A stretch of 64,000 nucleotides of DNA from VFKU01 sp038916785 (GCA_038916785.1 JBCLBO010000007.1:5713-69712), one strand, 5' to 3'; positions 18,940 through 27,941 are shown, counted from the first letter of the stretch. A program made the numbers and translations. The notes: generated from the letters alone by a model not told the origin.

Positions 18940-19287
18940 ATGGCACACGCAAAAGCGTCCGTGACACAAATCGGCATCCCGCCGCGCAAGGTCCGCCTGG
19001 TGGTGGACCAAATCCGCGGCAAGCGGGTGGCCGATGCGCGCGCCATTTTGCAATTCACGGAGAAGGCGTCGGCGCCGATCATCCGCAAGGTGCTCGAGTC
19101 GGCCGTGGCGAACGCGGAGACCGCTGCCGCGGAAAAGCGTGAGCGGATTGATACGGACGCGATGCGGATCACGCGCATCGAAGTCGGCGAAGGCGTGAAA
19201 CTGCGCCGTTTCCAGCCATCGTGCCGCGGGCGCGCGCTGCCGATTCGCAAGCGGTCGAGCCACATTTATTTGGAAATTGGCGGGTAA
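18940..19287 (+). CDS. rplV: 50S ribosomal protein L22
   Basis: 115 residues, ATG at 18940. L22's long hairpin lines the exit tunnel. PPRKVRLVVDQIRGKRV and the C-terminal RFQPSCRGRALPIRKRSSH (tunnel hairpin) identify it. 10 bp after rpsS. Confidence 0.97.
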   Translation: MAHAKASVTQIGIPPRKVRLVVDQIRGKRVADARAILQFTEKASAPIIRKVLESAVANAETAAAEKRERIDTDAMRITRIEVGEGVKLRRFQPSCRGRALPIRKRSSHIYLEIGG

Positions 19288-19311
19288 CGGAAGAGATTTA
19301 AGGAGAGGCAC

Positions 19312-20055
19312 GTGGGCCAGAAAGTCCATCCGATAGGGTTCCGCACGGGAGTGAGCCGGACGTGGAGCTCGGTGTGGTATGCGGGCAAGAACTACGCCGA
19401 GTTGCTGCACGAGGACCTCAAGCTTCGGGACTACATCAAGAAGCGCCTGTACAGCACGCAAGTCGCGCGGATCGACATCGAGCGCGCCGGCAAAAAGGCG
19501 AAGGTGCATATCTACACGGCGCGCCCGGGCTTGGTCATTGGCCAGCGCGGCGCGGAAGTGGACAAGCTGCGCCACGAGCTCGAGCTGCTGACGGGCCGCG
19601 AACTGTTGATCAACATTCACGAAGTGCTGACGCCGGAACTGAACGCGCAGTTGGTGTCGGAGAACATCGCCTCGCAGCTCGAGCGGCGGATTGCGTTCCG
19701 CCGGGCCATGAAGAAGTCGATGCAGAACACGATGCGGCTGGGCGCTCTCGGCGTGCGTTTGCGCGTGTCGGGCCGGCTGAATGGCGCGGAAATCGCGCGC
19801 ACGGAGCAGTCCCGCGAAGGCAGTGTGCCGCTGCACACCTTGCGCGCGGACGTGGACTACGGCCAGGCGACGGCGTTTACGACCTACGGCACGATCGGCG
19901 TGAAATGCTGGATTTATCACGGCGAACTCGCGCCGGGCGAGATGGTGTCTGGGCTGAGCGGCGACGCGGAAGCTGGTTCGCGCCGGCGCCGTGGCGGCGC
20001 GGGCGGCGCGGCGGCGACCTCGGGCGGCGGCCCTTCGCGTGAGCGGAGCAGCTAA
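19312..20055 (+). CDS. rpsC: 30S ribosomal protein S3
   Basis: 247 residues, GTG at 19312 with AAGGAGAGGC upstream. S3 forms part of the mRNA entry site. Contains the KH domain (ARPGLVIGQRGAEVDKLRHE near 63-82) and the C-terminal YGTIGVKCWIYHGEL. The last about 30 residues are a Gly/Ala/Arg/Ser-rich tail (RRRRGGAGGAAATSGGG), a low-complexity extension. Confidence 0.98.
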   Translation: MGQKVHPIGFRTGVSRTWSSVWYAGKNYAELLHEDLKLRDYIKKRLYSTQVARIDIERAGKKAKVHIYTARPGLVIGQRGAEVDKLRHELELLTGRELLINIHEVLTPELNAQLVSENIASQLERRIAFRRAMKKSMQNTMRLGALGVRLRVSGRLNGAEIARTEQSREGSVPLHTLRADVDYGQATAFTTYGTIGVKCWIYHGELAPGEMVSGLSGDAEAGSRRRRGGAGGAAATSGGGPSRERSS

Positions 20056-20058
20056 GCC

Positions 20059-20469
20059 ATGATGATGCCCAAGCGCGCGAAGTATCGAAAAGTTCAGCGC
20101 GGCCGCCGCAGCGGAGTCGCCAAGGGCGGCACGAAGGTGGACTTCGGCGAGTACGGCCTGAAGGCCTTGGAAGACTGCTGGGTGACGTCGCGCCAGATTG
20201 AAGCGGCGCGTATCGCGCTGACGCGCACGGTCAAGCGCGGCGGCAAAATTTGGATTCGGATATTCCCGGACAAGCCGATTACGAAGAAGCCGGCGGAAGT
20301 CCGCATGGGTAAAGGTAAAGGCGCGCCCGAGATGTGGGTGGCGGTCGTGAAGCCCGGCCGCGTGATGTTTGAACTCGAAGGCGTGCCGGAAGTCCTGGCG
20401 CGCGAAGCGGTCCGCCTGGCGGGCCACAAGTTGCCGCTGAAGACGAAGTTCGTCCGGCGCGGCGGCTGA
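20059..20469 (+). CDS. rplP: 50S ribosomal protein L16
   Basis: 136 residues; three consecutive ATG codons at 20059-20067 make the exact start ambiguous by one or two residues. L16 shapes the A-site region of the 50S subunit. MPKRAKYRKVQRGRRSGVA, RIFPDKPITKKPAEVRMGKG and the C-terminal GHKLPLKTKFVRR are standard. Confidence 0.97.
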   Translation: MMMPKRAKYRKVQRGRRSGVAKGGTKVDFGEYGLKALEDCWVTSRQIEAARIALTRTVKRGGKIWIRIFPDKPITKKPAEVRMGKGKGAPEMWVAVVKPGRVMFELEGVPEVLAREAVRLAGHKLPLKTKFVRRGG

Positions 20470-20481
20470 CGGAGACGATCG

Positions 20482-20685
20482 GTGAGAGCGAGTGAACTCA
20501 GAGAGAAGACCGAGGCTGAGCTGAGGGCGTTGATCCATCAGAAGCAGGACGATCTGATGCATTTTCGGCTACAGATGGCGACGGGCGTGGTGGACAACGT
20601 GAGGTCGTCGCGCAACTCGCGGCGCGACATCGCTCGGATGCACACGATATTGAACGAGCGCGCCCGTGCGGCGGCAGGAGCATAG
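20482..20685 (+). CDS. rpmC: 50S ribosomal protein L29
   Basis: 67 residues, GTG at 20482. A short two-helix protein near the tunnel exit. SELREKTEAELRALIHQKQDDLMHFRLQMATG and RRDIARMHTIL match L29. It sits between rplP and rpsQ as usual. Confidence 0.95.
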   Translation: MRASELREKTEAELRALIHQKQDDLMHFRLQMATGVVDNVRSSRNSRRDIARMHTILNERARAAAGA

Positions 20686-20691
20686 AGGGAC

Positions 20692-20949
20692 ATGACAGAG
20701 CGAGGCCATCGCAAGGAACGCACCGGGCTGGTCGTCAGCAACAAGATGGACAAGACGATAGCGGTGCAGATTGACCGCACGTTTGCGCACCCGCTGTACA
20801 AGAAGCCGATGCGGCGCAGCAAGAAATTTTACGCGGACGATCCGAAGAACGAATGCAAAATCGGCGACTTGGTCCGCATCCGCGAGACCCGGCCGTTGAG
20901 CAAGCTTAAGCGGTGGCAGCTCGTCGAGATTGTAAAACGGGCCGACTAA
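20692..20949 (+). CDS. rpsQ: 30S ribosomal protein S17
   Basis: 85 residues, ATG at 20692. A 16S 5'-domain assembly protein with OB fold. RKERTGLVVSNKMDKTIAVQ, HPLYKK and KIGDLVRIRETRPLSKLKRW are conserved. Confidence 0.97.
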   Translation: MTERGHRKERTGLVVSNKMDKTIAVQIDRTFAHPLYKKPMRRSKKFYADDPKNECKIGDLVRIRETRPLSKLKRWQLVEIVKRAD

Positions 20950-20978
20950 GGCCGCTGGACGCGGTAGAAGGAAGCACG

Positions 20979-21347
20979 ATGTTACAACTGATGTCGAGAC
21001 TGGAAGTGGCGGACAATTCCGGCGCGCGCCGGATCCGCGTGTGCCAGGTGATGGGCGGCACGAACCGGCGCTACGGCCGGATCGGCGACATCATCACCTG
21101 CTCGGTGAAGGAAGCGATACCGAATTCGCCGGTGAAAAAGGGCGAGGTGGTGAAGGCCGTGATCGTGCGCACGCGCAAGGACACTACGCGGGCCGACGGT
21201 ACGGTGATTCGATTTGATTCGAACGCGGCGGTCTTGATCAACGAGCAGAAGGAACCGCGCGGCACGCGAATTTTCGGGCCGGTGCCGCGAGAGCTGCGCG
21301 ACAAGGGCTACCTGCGCATTGTGTCGCTGGCGCCCGAAGTGGTCTGA
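20979..21347 (+). CDS. rplN: 50S ribosomal protein L14
   Basis: 122 residues; ATG at 20979 chosen over an upstream in-frame start inside rpsQ because it gives MLQLMSRLEVADNSGAR, the family N-terminus, with AGAAGGAAG upstream. L14 forms intersubunit bridges. RDKGYLRIVSLAPEVV closes the protein. Confidence 0.98.
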   Translation: MLQLMSRLEVADNSGARRIRVCQVMGGTNRRYGRIGDIITCSVKEAIPNSPVKKGEVVKAVIVRTRKDTTRADGTVIRFDSNAAVLINEQKEPRGTRIFGPVPRELRDKGYLRIVSLAPEVV

Positions 21348-21358
21348 GGAAGGGTGAG

Positions 21359-21700
21359 ATGAATATCCGAAAAGGCGATATTGTACAAATGATCGCGGGC
21401 GACTCGCGGTATCACGGCAAGCACGGCAAGGTGCTGTCCGTGGACAAGGCGAAGGGCCGCGTGCTGGTCGAGGGCGTGAACGTCCGCAAGAAACATATGA
21501 AGCCGAGCGCGAAGAACCAGCAGGGCGGAATCATCGAGAAAGAGGCGCCGGTACACCTGAGCAACGTGATGCCGTGGTGCGAATCGGCCGGTAAACCCAG
21601 CCCGATCGTGCGCAAACAGCTTGAAGACGGTTCGCGCGTGCGCGTGTACAAGATAAACGGTGAGACCGTGAAAGAGAAGGCAAGGGAGCACCGGTCGTGA
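21359..21700 (+). CDS. rplX: 50S ribosomal protein L24
   Basis: 113 residues, ATG at 21359 with AGGAAGGGTGAG upstream. An assembly initiator with a KOW motif: IRKGDIVQMIAGDSRYHGK, then GKVLSVDKAKGRVLVEGVN. Its stop overlaps the rplE start (GTGA). Confidence 0.97.
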   Translation: MNIRKGDIVQMIAGDSRYHGKHGKVLSVDKAKGRVLVEGVNVRKKHMKPSAKNQQGGIIEKEAPVHLSNVMPWCESAGKPSPIVRKQLEDGSRVRVYKINGETVKEKAREHRS

Positions 21701-22248
21701 AATCCAGACTTTACACACGGTATAGCGCCGAGATCGTGCCGGCCTTGATGAAGAAGCACGGCTATCGCAACATCATGCAGGTGCCGCGGGTCCACAAGGT
21801 GGTCATCAACATCGGTGTGGGCGAAGCGACGCAGGAGCCGCGGATGCTGGAGATGGCGATGGCGGAGCTGACGGTGATCGCGGGCCAGAAGCCGACGGTG
21901 CGCGTCGCCAAGAAGTCGATCTCGAACTTCAAGCTGCGCGAAGGCCAGAAGATTGCGTGTACGGTGACGCTGCGGGGCGATCGGATGTACGAGTTCATGG
22001 ATCGCCTGTTCAACATGGCGATGCCGCGTATCCGCGACTTTCGCGGCGTGCCGCGCAAGAGCTTTGACAGGAGCGGGAACTACACGCTGGGCCTGCGGGA
22101 GCAGACGATTTTCCCGGATCTGAAGTTGGATTCGGTCGAGAAGCCGCGGGGCATGAACATCACGTTTGTGATGAAGACCGCGGTGGCGTCGGAAGCGAGT
22201 TTTGATTTGTTGACAGGGTTAGGCATGCCGTTTCAACGGCAGAACTAA
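21697..22248 (+). CDS. rplE: 50S ribosomal protein L5
   Basis: 183 residues, GTG at 21697 overlapping the rplX stop. L5 binds 5S rRNA and contacts P-site tRNA. VPRVHKVVINIGVGEATQE and FRGVPRKSFDRSGNYTLG are typical. Confidence 0.98.
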   Translation: MKSRLYTRYSAEIVPALMKKHGYRNIMQVPRVHKVVINIGVGEATQEPRMLEMAMAELTVIAGQKPTVRVAKKSISNFKLREGQKIACTVTLRGDRMYEFMDRLFNMAMPRIRDFRGVPRKSFDRSGNYTLGLREQTIFPDLKLDSVEKPRGMNITFVMKTAVASEASFDLLTGLGMPFQRQN

Positions 22249-22262
22249 GTTAGGAGCCGGGT

Positions 22263-22448
22263 GTGGCCAAGAAATCGCAGCTTGCCAGAATGAAGCGTCC
22301 CCCGAAGTTCAAGGTGCGCCAGTACACGCGCTGTAAAAAGTGCGGCCGGGCCCGCGCGTACCTGCGCAAGTTTCAGTTGTGCCGCATTTGCTTCCGCATG
22401 TTGGCGCTCGAGGGCAAGCTGCCCGGCGTGACGAAATCGAGCTGGTGA
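22263..22448 (+). CDS. rpsZ: 30S ribosomal protein S14, zinc (type Z) form
   Basis: 61 residues, GTG at 22263. This is the short C+ form of S14, with zinc ribbon cysteines C24-x2-C27 (CKKC) and C40-x2-C43 (CRIC), rather than the longer zinc-free form. It lies in its usual slot between rplE and rpsH. Confidence 0.96.
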   Translation: MAKKSQLARMKRPPKFKVRQYTRCKKCGRARAYLRKFQLCRICFRMLALEGKLPGVTKSSW

Positions 22449-22481
22449 GATGATTCGAGGAACCGAAAAGGTGACCCAACC

Positions 22482-22883
22482 ATGTCCGTGACCGATCCGA
22501 TCGCCGATTTGCTCACCTGCATCCGCAACGCTTCGAGCGCAGGCTTTCCGACGCTGCGCGTGCCGGCCTCGCTGATCAAGGCCGAAGTGTGCCGCGTGCT
22601 GCACGAAGAAGGGTTCATCCGCGGCGTTGAGCGCGAGGAAGACGGCAAGCAGGGCATCTTGACGATCACGCTGAAGTACTACGGCGAAGAGCGCACGCCG
22701 GTGATCACGGCTATCAAGCGCGTGAGCCGCCCGAGCCTGCGCGTGTACAAGGGCAAGTCCGACCGGCGCCTGGTGCGCAGCGGTCTGGGCATATCGATAT
22801 TGACGACGCCGCGCGGCGTCATGACCGATCGGCGGGCGCGCAAGGAAAACGTCGGCGGCGAAGTGCTCTGCGAAGTCTGGTAA
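22482..22883 (+). CDS. rpsH: 30S ribosomal protein S8
   Basis: 133 residues, ATG at 22482 with AAGGTGA upstream. S8 is a primary 16S binder and, in E. coli, the spc-operon repressor. TDPIADLLTCIRNA at the start and GLGISILTTPRGVMTDRRAR near the end identify it. Confidence 0.97.
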   Translation: MSVTDPIADLLTCIRNASSAGFPTLRVPASLIKAEVCRVLHEEGFIRGVEREEDGKQGILTITLKYYGEERTPVITAIKRVSRPSLRVYKGKSDRRLVRSGLGISILTTPRGVMTDRRARKENVGGEVLCEVW

Positions 22884-22910
22884 GCGGACGATACGACAAG
22901 GAAGGCAACG

Positions 22911-23450
22911 ATGTCGCGAATTGGAAGACTGCCCGTCCCGATCCCGAGCGGGGTCAAGGTGGACGTGAAACCGGGCCTGATGAAAGTGACGGGCCCGAAG
23001 GGCACGCTCGAGCAGGACTTTGATCCGGGCCTGACCATCACGATCGCCGACGGCGAAGCGGTGGTGGCGCGTCCGAACGATCGTCCGGCGATGCGCGCGA
23101 AGCACGGCCTGGTGCGCGCGCTGCTGGCGAACATGATAGGCGGGGTGACGCAGGGCTACGAGAAGGTGCTGGAAATCCAGGGTGTGGGCTATCGCGCGGC
23201 GTTGGAGGGCAAGAACCTGACGCTTTCGGTGGGCTACAGCCACCCGGTGAAGATTACGCCGCTGGCCGGCATCCTGTTCACTGTCGAAGGCAACACGACG
23301 ATCAAGATTACAGGGATCGACAAACAGCAGGTCGGCCAGGCGGCCGCCGATGTGCGCGCGTGGCGCAAGCCCGAGCCCTACAAGGGCAAGGGCATTCGTT
23401 ACCGCGGTGAATACGTGCGGCGCAAGGTCGGCAAGGCCGGCACGAAATAA
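22911..23450 (+). CDS. rplF: 50S ribosomal protein L6
   Basis: 179 residues, ATG at 22911 with AAGGAAGG upstream. It lies near the factor-binding centre. SRIGRLPVPIPSGVKVDVK, GYEKVLEIQGVGYRA and KGKGIRYRGEYVRRKVGKAG are standard. Confidence 0.98.
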   Translation: MSRIGRLPVPIPSGVKVDVKPGLMKVTGPKGTLEQDFDPGLTITIADGEAVVARPNDRPAMRAKHGLVRALLANMIGGVTQGYEKVLEIQGVGYRAALEGKNLTLSVGYSHPVKITPLAGILFTVEGNTTIKITGIDKQQVGQAAADVRAWRKPEPYKGKGIRYRGEYVRRKVGKAGTK

Positions 23451-23474
23451 CGGTGCGGCCGGTGGAGCATTAGC

Positions 23475-23828
23475 ATGGGATCGAAGAGTCTAAAGGTCAC
23501 GCAACTGGAGCGGCGGCGGCTGCGCGTGCGCAGCAAGGTCACCGGCACGGCCGAGTGCCCGCGTCTGAGCGTGCGGCGATCGCTGAAGCACATCTATGCG
23601 CAGGTGATCGACGACGCGAGTGGCACGACGCTGGCGTCGGCCTCGTCGGTGGCGATGAAGATTGGCGGCGGCAATGTCGAGGGCGCGAAGCAGGTTGGCA
23701 AACTTCTCGCCGAGAACGCAATCAAGAGCAAGGTGCAGGCGGTCCGCTTTGATCGAAACGGCCGGTTGTACCACGGGCGCGTGAAGGCTTTGGCCGACGC
23801 AGCGCGCGAAGCGGGACTCAAGTTCTAG
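23475..23828 (+). CDS. rplR: 50S ribosomal protein L18
   Basis: 117 residues, ATG at 23475. It binds 5S rRNA with L5. RLSVRRSLKHIYAQVIDD, then GNVEGAKQVGKLLAENA and the C-terminal GRVKALADAAREAGLKF match the family. Confidence 0.97.
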   Translation: MGSKSLKVTQLERRRLRVRSKVTGTAECPRLSVRRSLKHIYAQVIDDASGTTLASASSVAMKIGGGNVEGAKQVGKLLAENAIKSKVQAVRFDRNGRLYHGRVKALADAAREAGLKF

Positions 23829-23861
23829 CGCATAGCGCGGGACATTCGGGAGAGTACAGGT

Positions 23862-24416
23862 TTGGGTACGCCAGCAGGAAAAAAAGGACGGGGCGAGCGT
23901 TCCGATCGTGGAGAGCGCCGGTCGCGAGACGCGCGCGAGTCCGAGTTCATCGAGGACGTGGTGAAGATTTACCGTGTCGCCAAGGTCGTCAAGGGCGGCC
24001 GGCGGTTCAGCTTCAGCGCGCTGGCGGTTGTCGGCGACGGCAAGGGCCGGGTCGGCGCGGCGATGGGCAAGGCGGCCGAAGTGCCTGAAGCGATCCGCAA
24101 AGCGATCGAACGCGCGAAGCGCAACATGATCGCGGTGCCGGTGGTGAACACGACGGTGCCGCACGAAGTGATTGGCCGCGCAGACACGGCGCGGGTGCTG
24201 CTCAAGCCGGCGTCGCTGGGTACGGGCGTGGTCGCGGGCGGTCCGGTCCGGTCGGTGCTCGAGGCGGCGGGTTACAAGAACATATTGACGAAATGTCTGG
24301 GATCGAGCAACGCGACGAACGTGGTGTGGGCGACGATCGACGGCCTGCGGCAGTTGCGGCGCGTCGAGGAAGTCGCCGCAATGCGCGGCATTGACCTCGC
24401 GACACTCCTGGCCTGA
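23862..24416 (+). CDS. rpsE: 30S ribosomal protein S5
   Basis: 184 residues from a TTG at 23862, with GGGAGAG upstream. S5 helps decoding fidelity and mRNA unwinding. VVKGGRRFSFSALAVVGDG and VLLKPASLGTGVVAGGPVR are conserved. The N-terminal 28 residues are a charged extension (GRGERSDRGERRSRDARES). The next gene is rplO; rpmD, normally between them, is absent. Confidence 0.96.
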   Translation: MGTPAGKKGRGERSDRGERRSRDARESEFIEDVVKIYRVAKVVKGGRRFSFSALAVVGDGKGRVGAAMGKAAEVPEAIRKAIERAKRNMIAVPVVNTTVPHEVIGRADTARVLLKPASLGTGVVAGGPVRSVLEAAGYKNILTKCLGSSNATNVVWATIDGLRQLRRVEEVAAMRGIDLATLLA

Positions 24417-24441
24417 TAGTACAACCGCAAGGTAGACGACC

Positions 24442-24945
24442 ATGCTTGAACTGAACAATTTGCGCCCGTCGCCCGGATCGAAGAAGCGCCGCAAGCGCAT
24501 CGGCCGCGGCCCCAGCTCGGGCAGCGGCAAGACGTCCGGCCGCGGGCACAAGGGCCAGGCGGCGCGCTCGGGGTACTCGCAGCGCATGGGTTTCGAAGGC
24601 GGCCAGATGCCGCTGCTCCGGCGCCTGCCCAAGCGCGGGTTCCACCATGAGCAGCAGTATCCGCTCGTCGAGATTAATCTCGACGTGCTTGATCGGCACT
24701 TCGAGTCCGGCGCGGAAGTGACGGCCGAAGCGCTTGTCGCCAAGCACCTCATTAAAGGGGTCAAGGGCGGCGTGAAAGTGCTGGGCCGCGGCGAGCTGAC
24801 CAAGAAGTTTACGCTCAAGGTCGCCGCGATCAGCGCCGGCGCCCGGAGCAAGGTTGAAGCGGCGGGGGGCAGCGTCGAGCTGCACCAGCCGGCGCCTGCG
24901 CGGGCAGTCACCCGCCGCGGGCGGGGCAAGTCCAAGGAGTCCTGA
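24442..24945 (+). CDS. rplO: 50S ribosomal protein L15
   Basis: 167 residues, ATG at 24442. A late assembly protein. LNNLRPSPGSKKRRKRIGRG, then GRGHKGQAARSG and GFEGGQMPLLRRLPKRGF identify it. It directly follows rpsE and precedes secY by 3 bp. Confidence 0.97.
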   Translation: MLELNNLRPSPGSKKRRKRIGRGPSSGSGKTSGRGHKGQAARSGYSQRMGFEGGQMPLLRRLPKRGFHHEQQYPLVEINLDVLDRHFESGAEVTAEALVAKHLIKGVKGGVKVLGRGELTKKFTLKVAAISAGARSKVEAAGGSVELHQPAPARAVTRRGRGKSKES

Positions 24946-24948
24946 ACC

Positions 24949-26289
24949 GTGGCGCAGCCCATCGAGGCGTTTCGCAACGCCCTGAAAATCCCGGAGCTCA
25001 AGGGGCGCATCATTTTTACGATGGTGGCGCTGCTCGTGTACCGGTTCGGCTCGCACGTGCCGACGCCGGGCGTGGACGGCCACGCGCTCTCCGAGCGCAT
25101 GGGCGAGCTGGGCGGCCTATTGAATTTCTACAACATGTTCTCCGGCGGCGCGTTCGCTCAGGCGACGATTTTTGCGTTGGGCATCATGCCCCACATCACG
25201 GCGTCGATCATCATGTCGATGCTGGTGCTGGTGATCCCGCATCTCGAAGCGCTGCACAAGCTGGGCGCCGAGGGCCAGAAGAAGATAAACGAATACACCC
25301 GCTACGGCACGATCGTGTTGTGCATCGTGCAGTCCGTCGCGGTGGCGGGATTTCTGATCGGCATGAACACCGGCGGGGGCGTACCGATCCTGATGGATCG
25401 GGACCCCGGCGTTGGTTTTTATTTGATGTGCATTCTTTCGTTTACGACGGGCACGGCGTTTCTGATGTGGCTGGGCGAGCAGATCAGCGAGCACGGCGTG
25501 GGCAACGGCATGTCGATAATCATTTTTGGAAGCATCATTTCCTTGATGCCCCAGTCGATGGCCGAGATGGTGCGGCTGATCTCGATCCGGGAAGTGACGT
25601 TTTTCATGGTTGGCCTGCTCGTGGTCATGTTCGTGCTGGTCATCGCGGGGACAATCTTGGTCACGACCGGGCAGCGCCGTATTCCGGTGCAGTATCCGCG
25701 GCAGGTCAAGGGCCGCAAAGTGTACGGAGGTTCGCGCAACTACCTGCCGCTGCGCGTCAACCAGGCCGGAGTGATTCCGATCATTTTCGCCAGTTCGCTC
25801 ATTTCGCTGCCGGCCATGCTGGCCCAAACGATCCAGAACCGTTGGGTTCAGACTGTGTTGGGCGATTGGCTGACGCCGGGCCATTTTGTGTATTACGCGC
25901 TGTACTCGACACTGATCGTGGTGTTCTCGTTTTTCTACACGGCGGTAATCTTCAATCCGATCGAGATGGCCGACAATATGAAGAAATACGGCGGCGTAAT
26001 CATGGGTGTGCGCCCCGGCAAGGCGACGGCGGAGTACCTGAACCACGTGATGACGCGGATCACGCTGGTGGGTTCGCTGTTCCTGGTCGCTGTGGCGCTA
26101 TTGCCCAACGTGCTTTATTCCACGATCGGCATCAAGGACTGGAACGTGGTTTCGTTTTTCGGCGGGACGAGTCTGCTCATCATGGTTGGTGTGGCGCTCG
26201 ATACCGTAAAACAGATGGAACAGCACCTCATCATGCGCAACTACGAGGGCTTCGCGAAAGGGCGGCGCCTGCGCTCGCGGAGGGGCTGA
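24949..26289 (+). CDS. secY: Protein translocase subunit SecY
   Basis: 446 residues, GTG at 24949 with AAGGAGT upstream. It is the ten-helix inner-membrane channel for secreted and membrane proteins. Family marks: plug region FSGGAFAQATIFALGIMPHI near 64-83, several hydrophobic helices, the cytoplasmic loop with QQ-like GQRRIPVQYPRQVKGRKVYG, and the C-terminal KQMEQHLIMRNYEGF. Its partner SecE is encoded at 42407. Confidence 0.97.
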   Translation: MAQPIEAFRNALKIPELKGRIIFTMVALLVYRFGSHVPTPGVDGHALSERMGELGGLLNFYNMFSGGAFAQATIFALGIMPHITASIIMSMLVLVIPHLEALHKLGAEGQKKINEYTRYGTIVLCIVQSVAVAGFLIGMNTGGGVPILMDRDPGVGFYLMCILSFTTGTAFLMWLGEQISEHGVGNGMSIIIFGSIISLMPQSMAEMVRLISIREVTFFMVGLLVVMFVLVIAGTILVTTGQRRIPVQYPRQVKGRKVYGGSRNYLPLRVNQAGVIPIIFASSLISLPAMLAQTIQNRWVQTVLGDWLTPGHFVYYALYSTLIVVFSFFYTAVIFNPIEMADNMKKYGGVIMGVRPGKATAEYLNHVMTRITLVGSLFLVAVALLPNVLYSTIGIKDWNVVSFFGGTSLLIMVGVALDTVKQMEQHLIMRNYEGFAKGRRLRSRRG

Positions 26290-26295
26290 GGCCGG

Positions 26296-26967
26296 ATGGC
26301 GGGCCGCGTCGTGATACTCGGCGCGCCGGGCGCCGGCAAAGGCACCCAGGCGCGGCGCGTGGCGGGGAGACACGGCTGGCCGCACATCTCGACCGGTGAC
26401 ATATTTCGATCGCACGTCGAACGCAAGACGGCGATCGGCCAGAAAATTGAATCGTTTATGCGCTCCGGACAACTTGTGCCGGACACGCTGGCGTATCAGA
26501 TCGTGGTAGAACGGCTGGCGGAAGCGGACTGCGCCCGCGGCTATATATTGGACGGGTTTCCCCGTTCCGTGCCGCAGGCGCTGGCGCTGGATCCGATGTT
26601 GTCGGACCGGCACGAGGCGCTCGACGCCGTGGTCCTGCTGACGATCGACGACGAAGAGTTGATCGAGCGGTTGACGGCGCGGCGCACGTGTCCGCATTGC
26701 GGGAAGATTTACAACTTGACGTTCAACCCGCCGAAGATTGCGGGCCAGTGCGACAGGCCTGAGTGTGACGGCGCGCTGCTGGTGCACCGGGACGACGACC
26801 AGGAAGACACGGTGCGCTGGCGGTTGAAGGTGTACCATGAGACGACGGAGCCGCTGATCCAGCACTACCTGCGGCGCGGTCTGCTCCAGCGGGTGGACGG
26901 CGGGGCAAGCCCCGACGCCATCGAGGCGACGATCGAAGGCATGCTCGGAAAACTGGGAGCCGCGTGA
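26296..26967 (+). CDS. adk: Adenylate kinase
   Basis: 223 residues, ATG at 26296, 6 bp after secY. It interconverts ATP + AMP and 2 ADP. P-loop GAPGAGKGTQ near 8-17, NMP-binding HISTGDIFRSH, DGFPRS near 91. The LID carries CPHCGKIYN and CDRPECDG, so it is the long zinc-binding form with four cysteines. The secY-adk-map order is common. Confidence 0.97.
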   Translation: MAGRVVILGAPGAGKGTQARRVAGRHGWPHISTGDIFRSHVERKTAIGQKIESFMRSGQLVPDTLAYQIVVERLAEADCARGYILDGFPRSVPQALALDPMLSDRHEALDAVVLLTIDDEELIERLTARRTCPHCGKIYNLTFNPPKIAGQCDRPECDGALLVHRDDDQEDTVRWRLKVYHETTEPLIQHYLRRGLLQRVDGGASPDAIEATIEGMLGKLGAA

Positions 26968-26971
26968 GGCG

Positions 26972-27760
26972 ATGATCGCGATTCGTACGGAGCGCGAAAT
27001 AGCGTTGCTGCGCGAGGCGAACCGGATTGTCGCCGAGACGCTGTGCGCCTTGGCCGACCGGGTCGAGCCGGGCGTGACGACGGCGGAGCTGGACGCGGTG
27101 GCGGAGAGGATGATCCGCGCGGCGGGCGCCGAGCCGTCGTTCCTGGGATACCAGGGTTATCCGGCGAGCACGTGTATTTCGGTGGATGCGGAAATCATCC
27201 ACGGGATACCGGGCCCGCGGCGGCTGCGCGAAGGCGAGATTTGCAGCCTGGACGTGGGCGTGCGGTACAAGGGTTATTTCGGCGACGCGGCGTTGTCGGT
27301 GGCGGTAGGCGAGGTGGACGACGAGCGGCGCCGGTTGATGGAGGCGACGGATCGCGCGCTGGTGAATGCGATTGCGGCGGCGCGGCCGGGCAACACGATC
27401 GACGACATCGGTCGCGCAGTCGAGCAGACGGTGCGGCCGGAAGGGTTCACGGTGGTGCGGAATTTTGTTGGCCACGGGATCGGCACGGAGATGCATGCGG
27501 AACCGCAGGTGCCGAATTTTTCGACCGGCCGGCGCGGTCCGAAGTTGAAGCCGGGCATGGTGCTGGCGATCGAGCCGATGATCAACGCTGGCACCGACGA
27601 AGTGTTGATGCTCGACGACGGCTGGACGGCGGTGACGGCGGACGGCCGGCCGAGTGCTCATTTTGAACATACTATCGTCGTCCGCGAGGGCGACGCGGAA
27701 ATATTGTCGGCCTCGGCGTCGGTGAACCGGCGCTGGGGCATGCGGGAAGCGTTGAGATAG
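26972..27760 (+). CDS. map: Methionine aminopeptidase type I
   Basis: 262 residues, ATG at 26972. It removes the initiator methionine. Metal ligands are visible in DVGVRYKGYFGDAA (two Asp), VGHGIGTEMHAEPQ (His), IEPMIN (Glu) and the C-terminal AHFEHTIVV (Glu). It completes the secY-adk-map set. infA, often next, is missing, and rpmJ follows after 48 bp. Confidence 0.97.
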   Translation: MIAIRTEREIALLREANRIVAETLCALADRVEPGVTTAELDAVAERMIRAAGAEPSFLGYQGYPASTCISVDAEIIHGIPGPRRLREGEICSLDVGVRYKGYFGDAALSVAVGEVDDERRRLMEATDRALVNAIAAARPGNTIDDIGRAVEQTVRPEGFTVVRNFVGHGIGTEMHAEPQVPNFSTGRRGPKLKPGMVLAIEPMINAGTDEVLMLDDGWTAVTADGRPSAHFEHTIVVREGDAEILSASASVNRRWGMREALR

Positions 27761-27808
27761 CCAGGATGCGGCGATGGTGCCGCCGATACGAATTGAGAGA
27801 GAGCAGCG

Positions 27809-27922
27809 ATGAAAGTTAGAAGCTCCGTGAAGAAGATTTGCGAGAAGTGCAAGATCATCCGCCGCCACGGCGTGGTCCGGGTGATCTGCGAGAACCCCAA
27901 GCACAAGCAGCGGCAAGGCTGA
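27809..27922 (+). CDS. rpmJ: 50S ribosomal protein L36
   Basis: 37 residues, ATG at 27809 with AGAGAGAGC upstream. The smallest ribosomal protein, a zinc ribbon: C11, C14, C27 and H32 are all present (KKICEKCK, VICENPKH). Located between map and rpsM as expected. Confidence 0.96.
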   Translation: MKVRSSVKKICEKCKIIRRHGVVRVICENPKHKQRQG

Positions 27923-27941
27923 CCCGAGGAGACCGGCAGAC

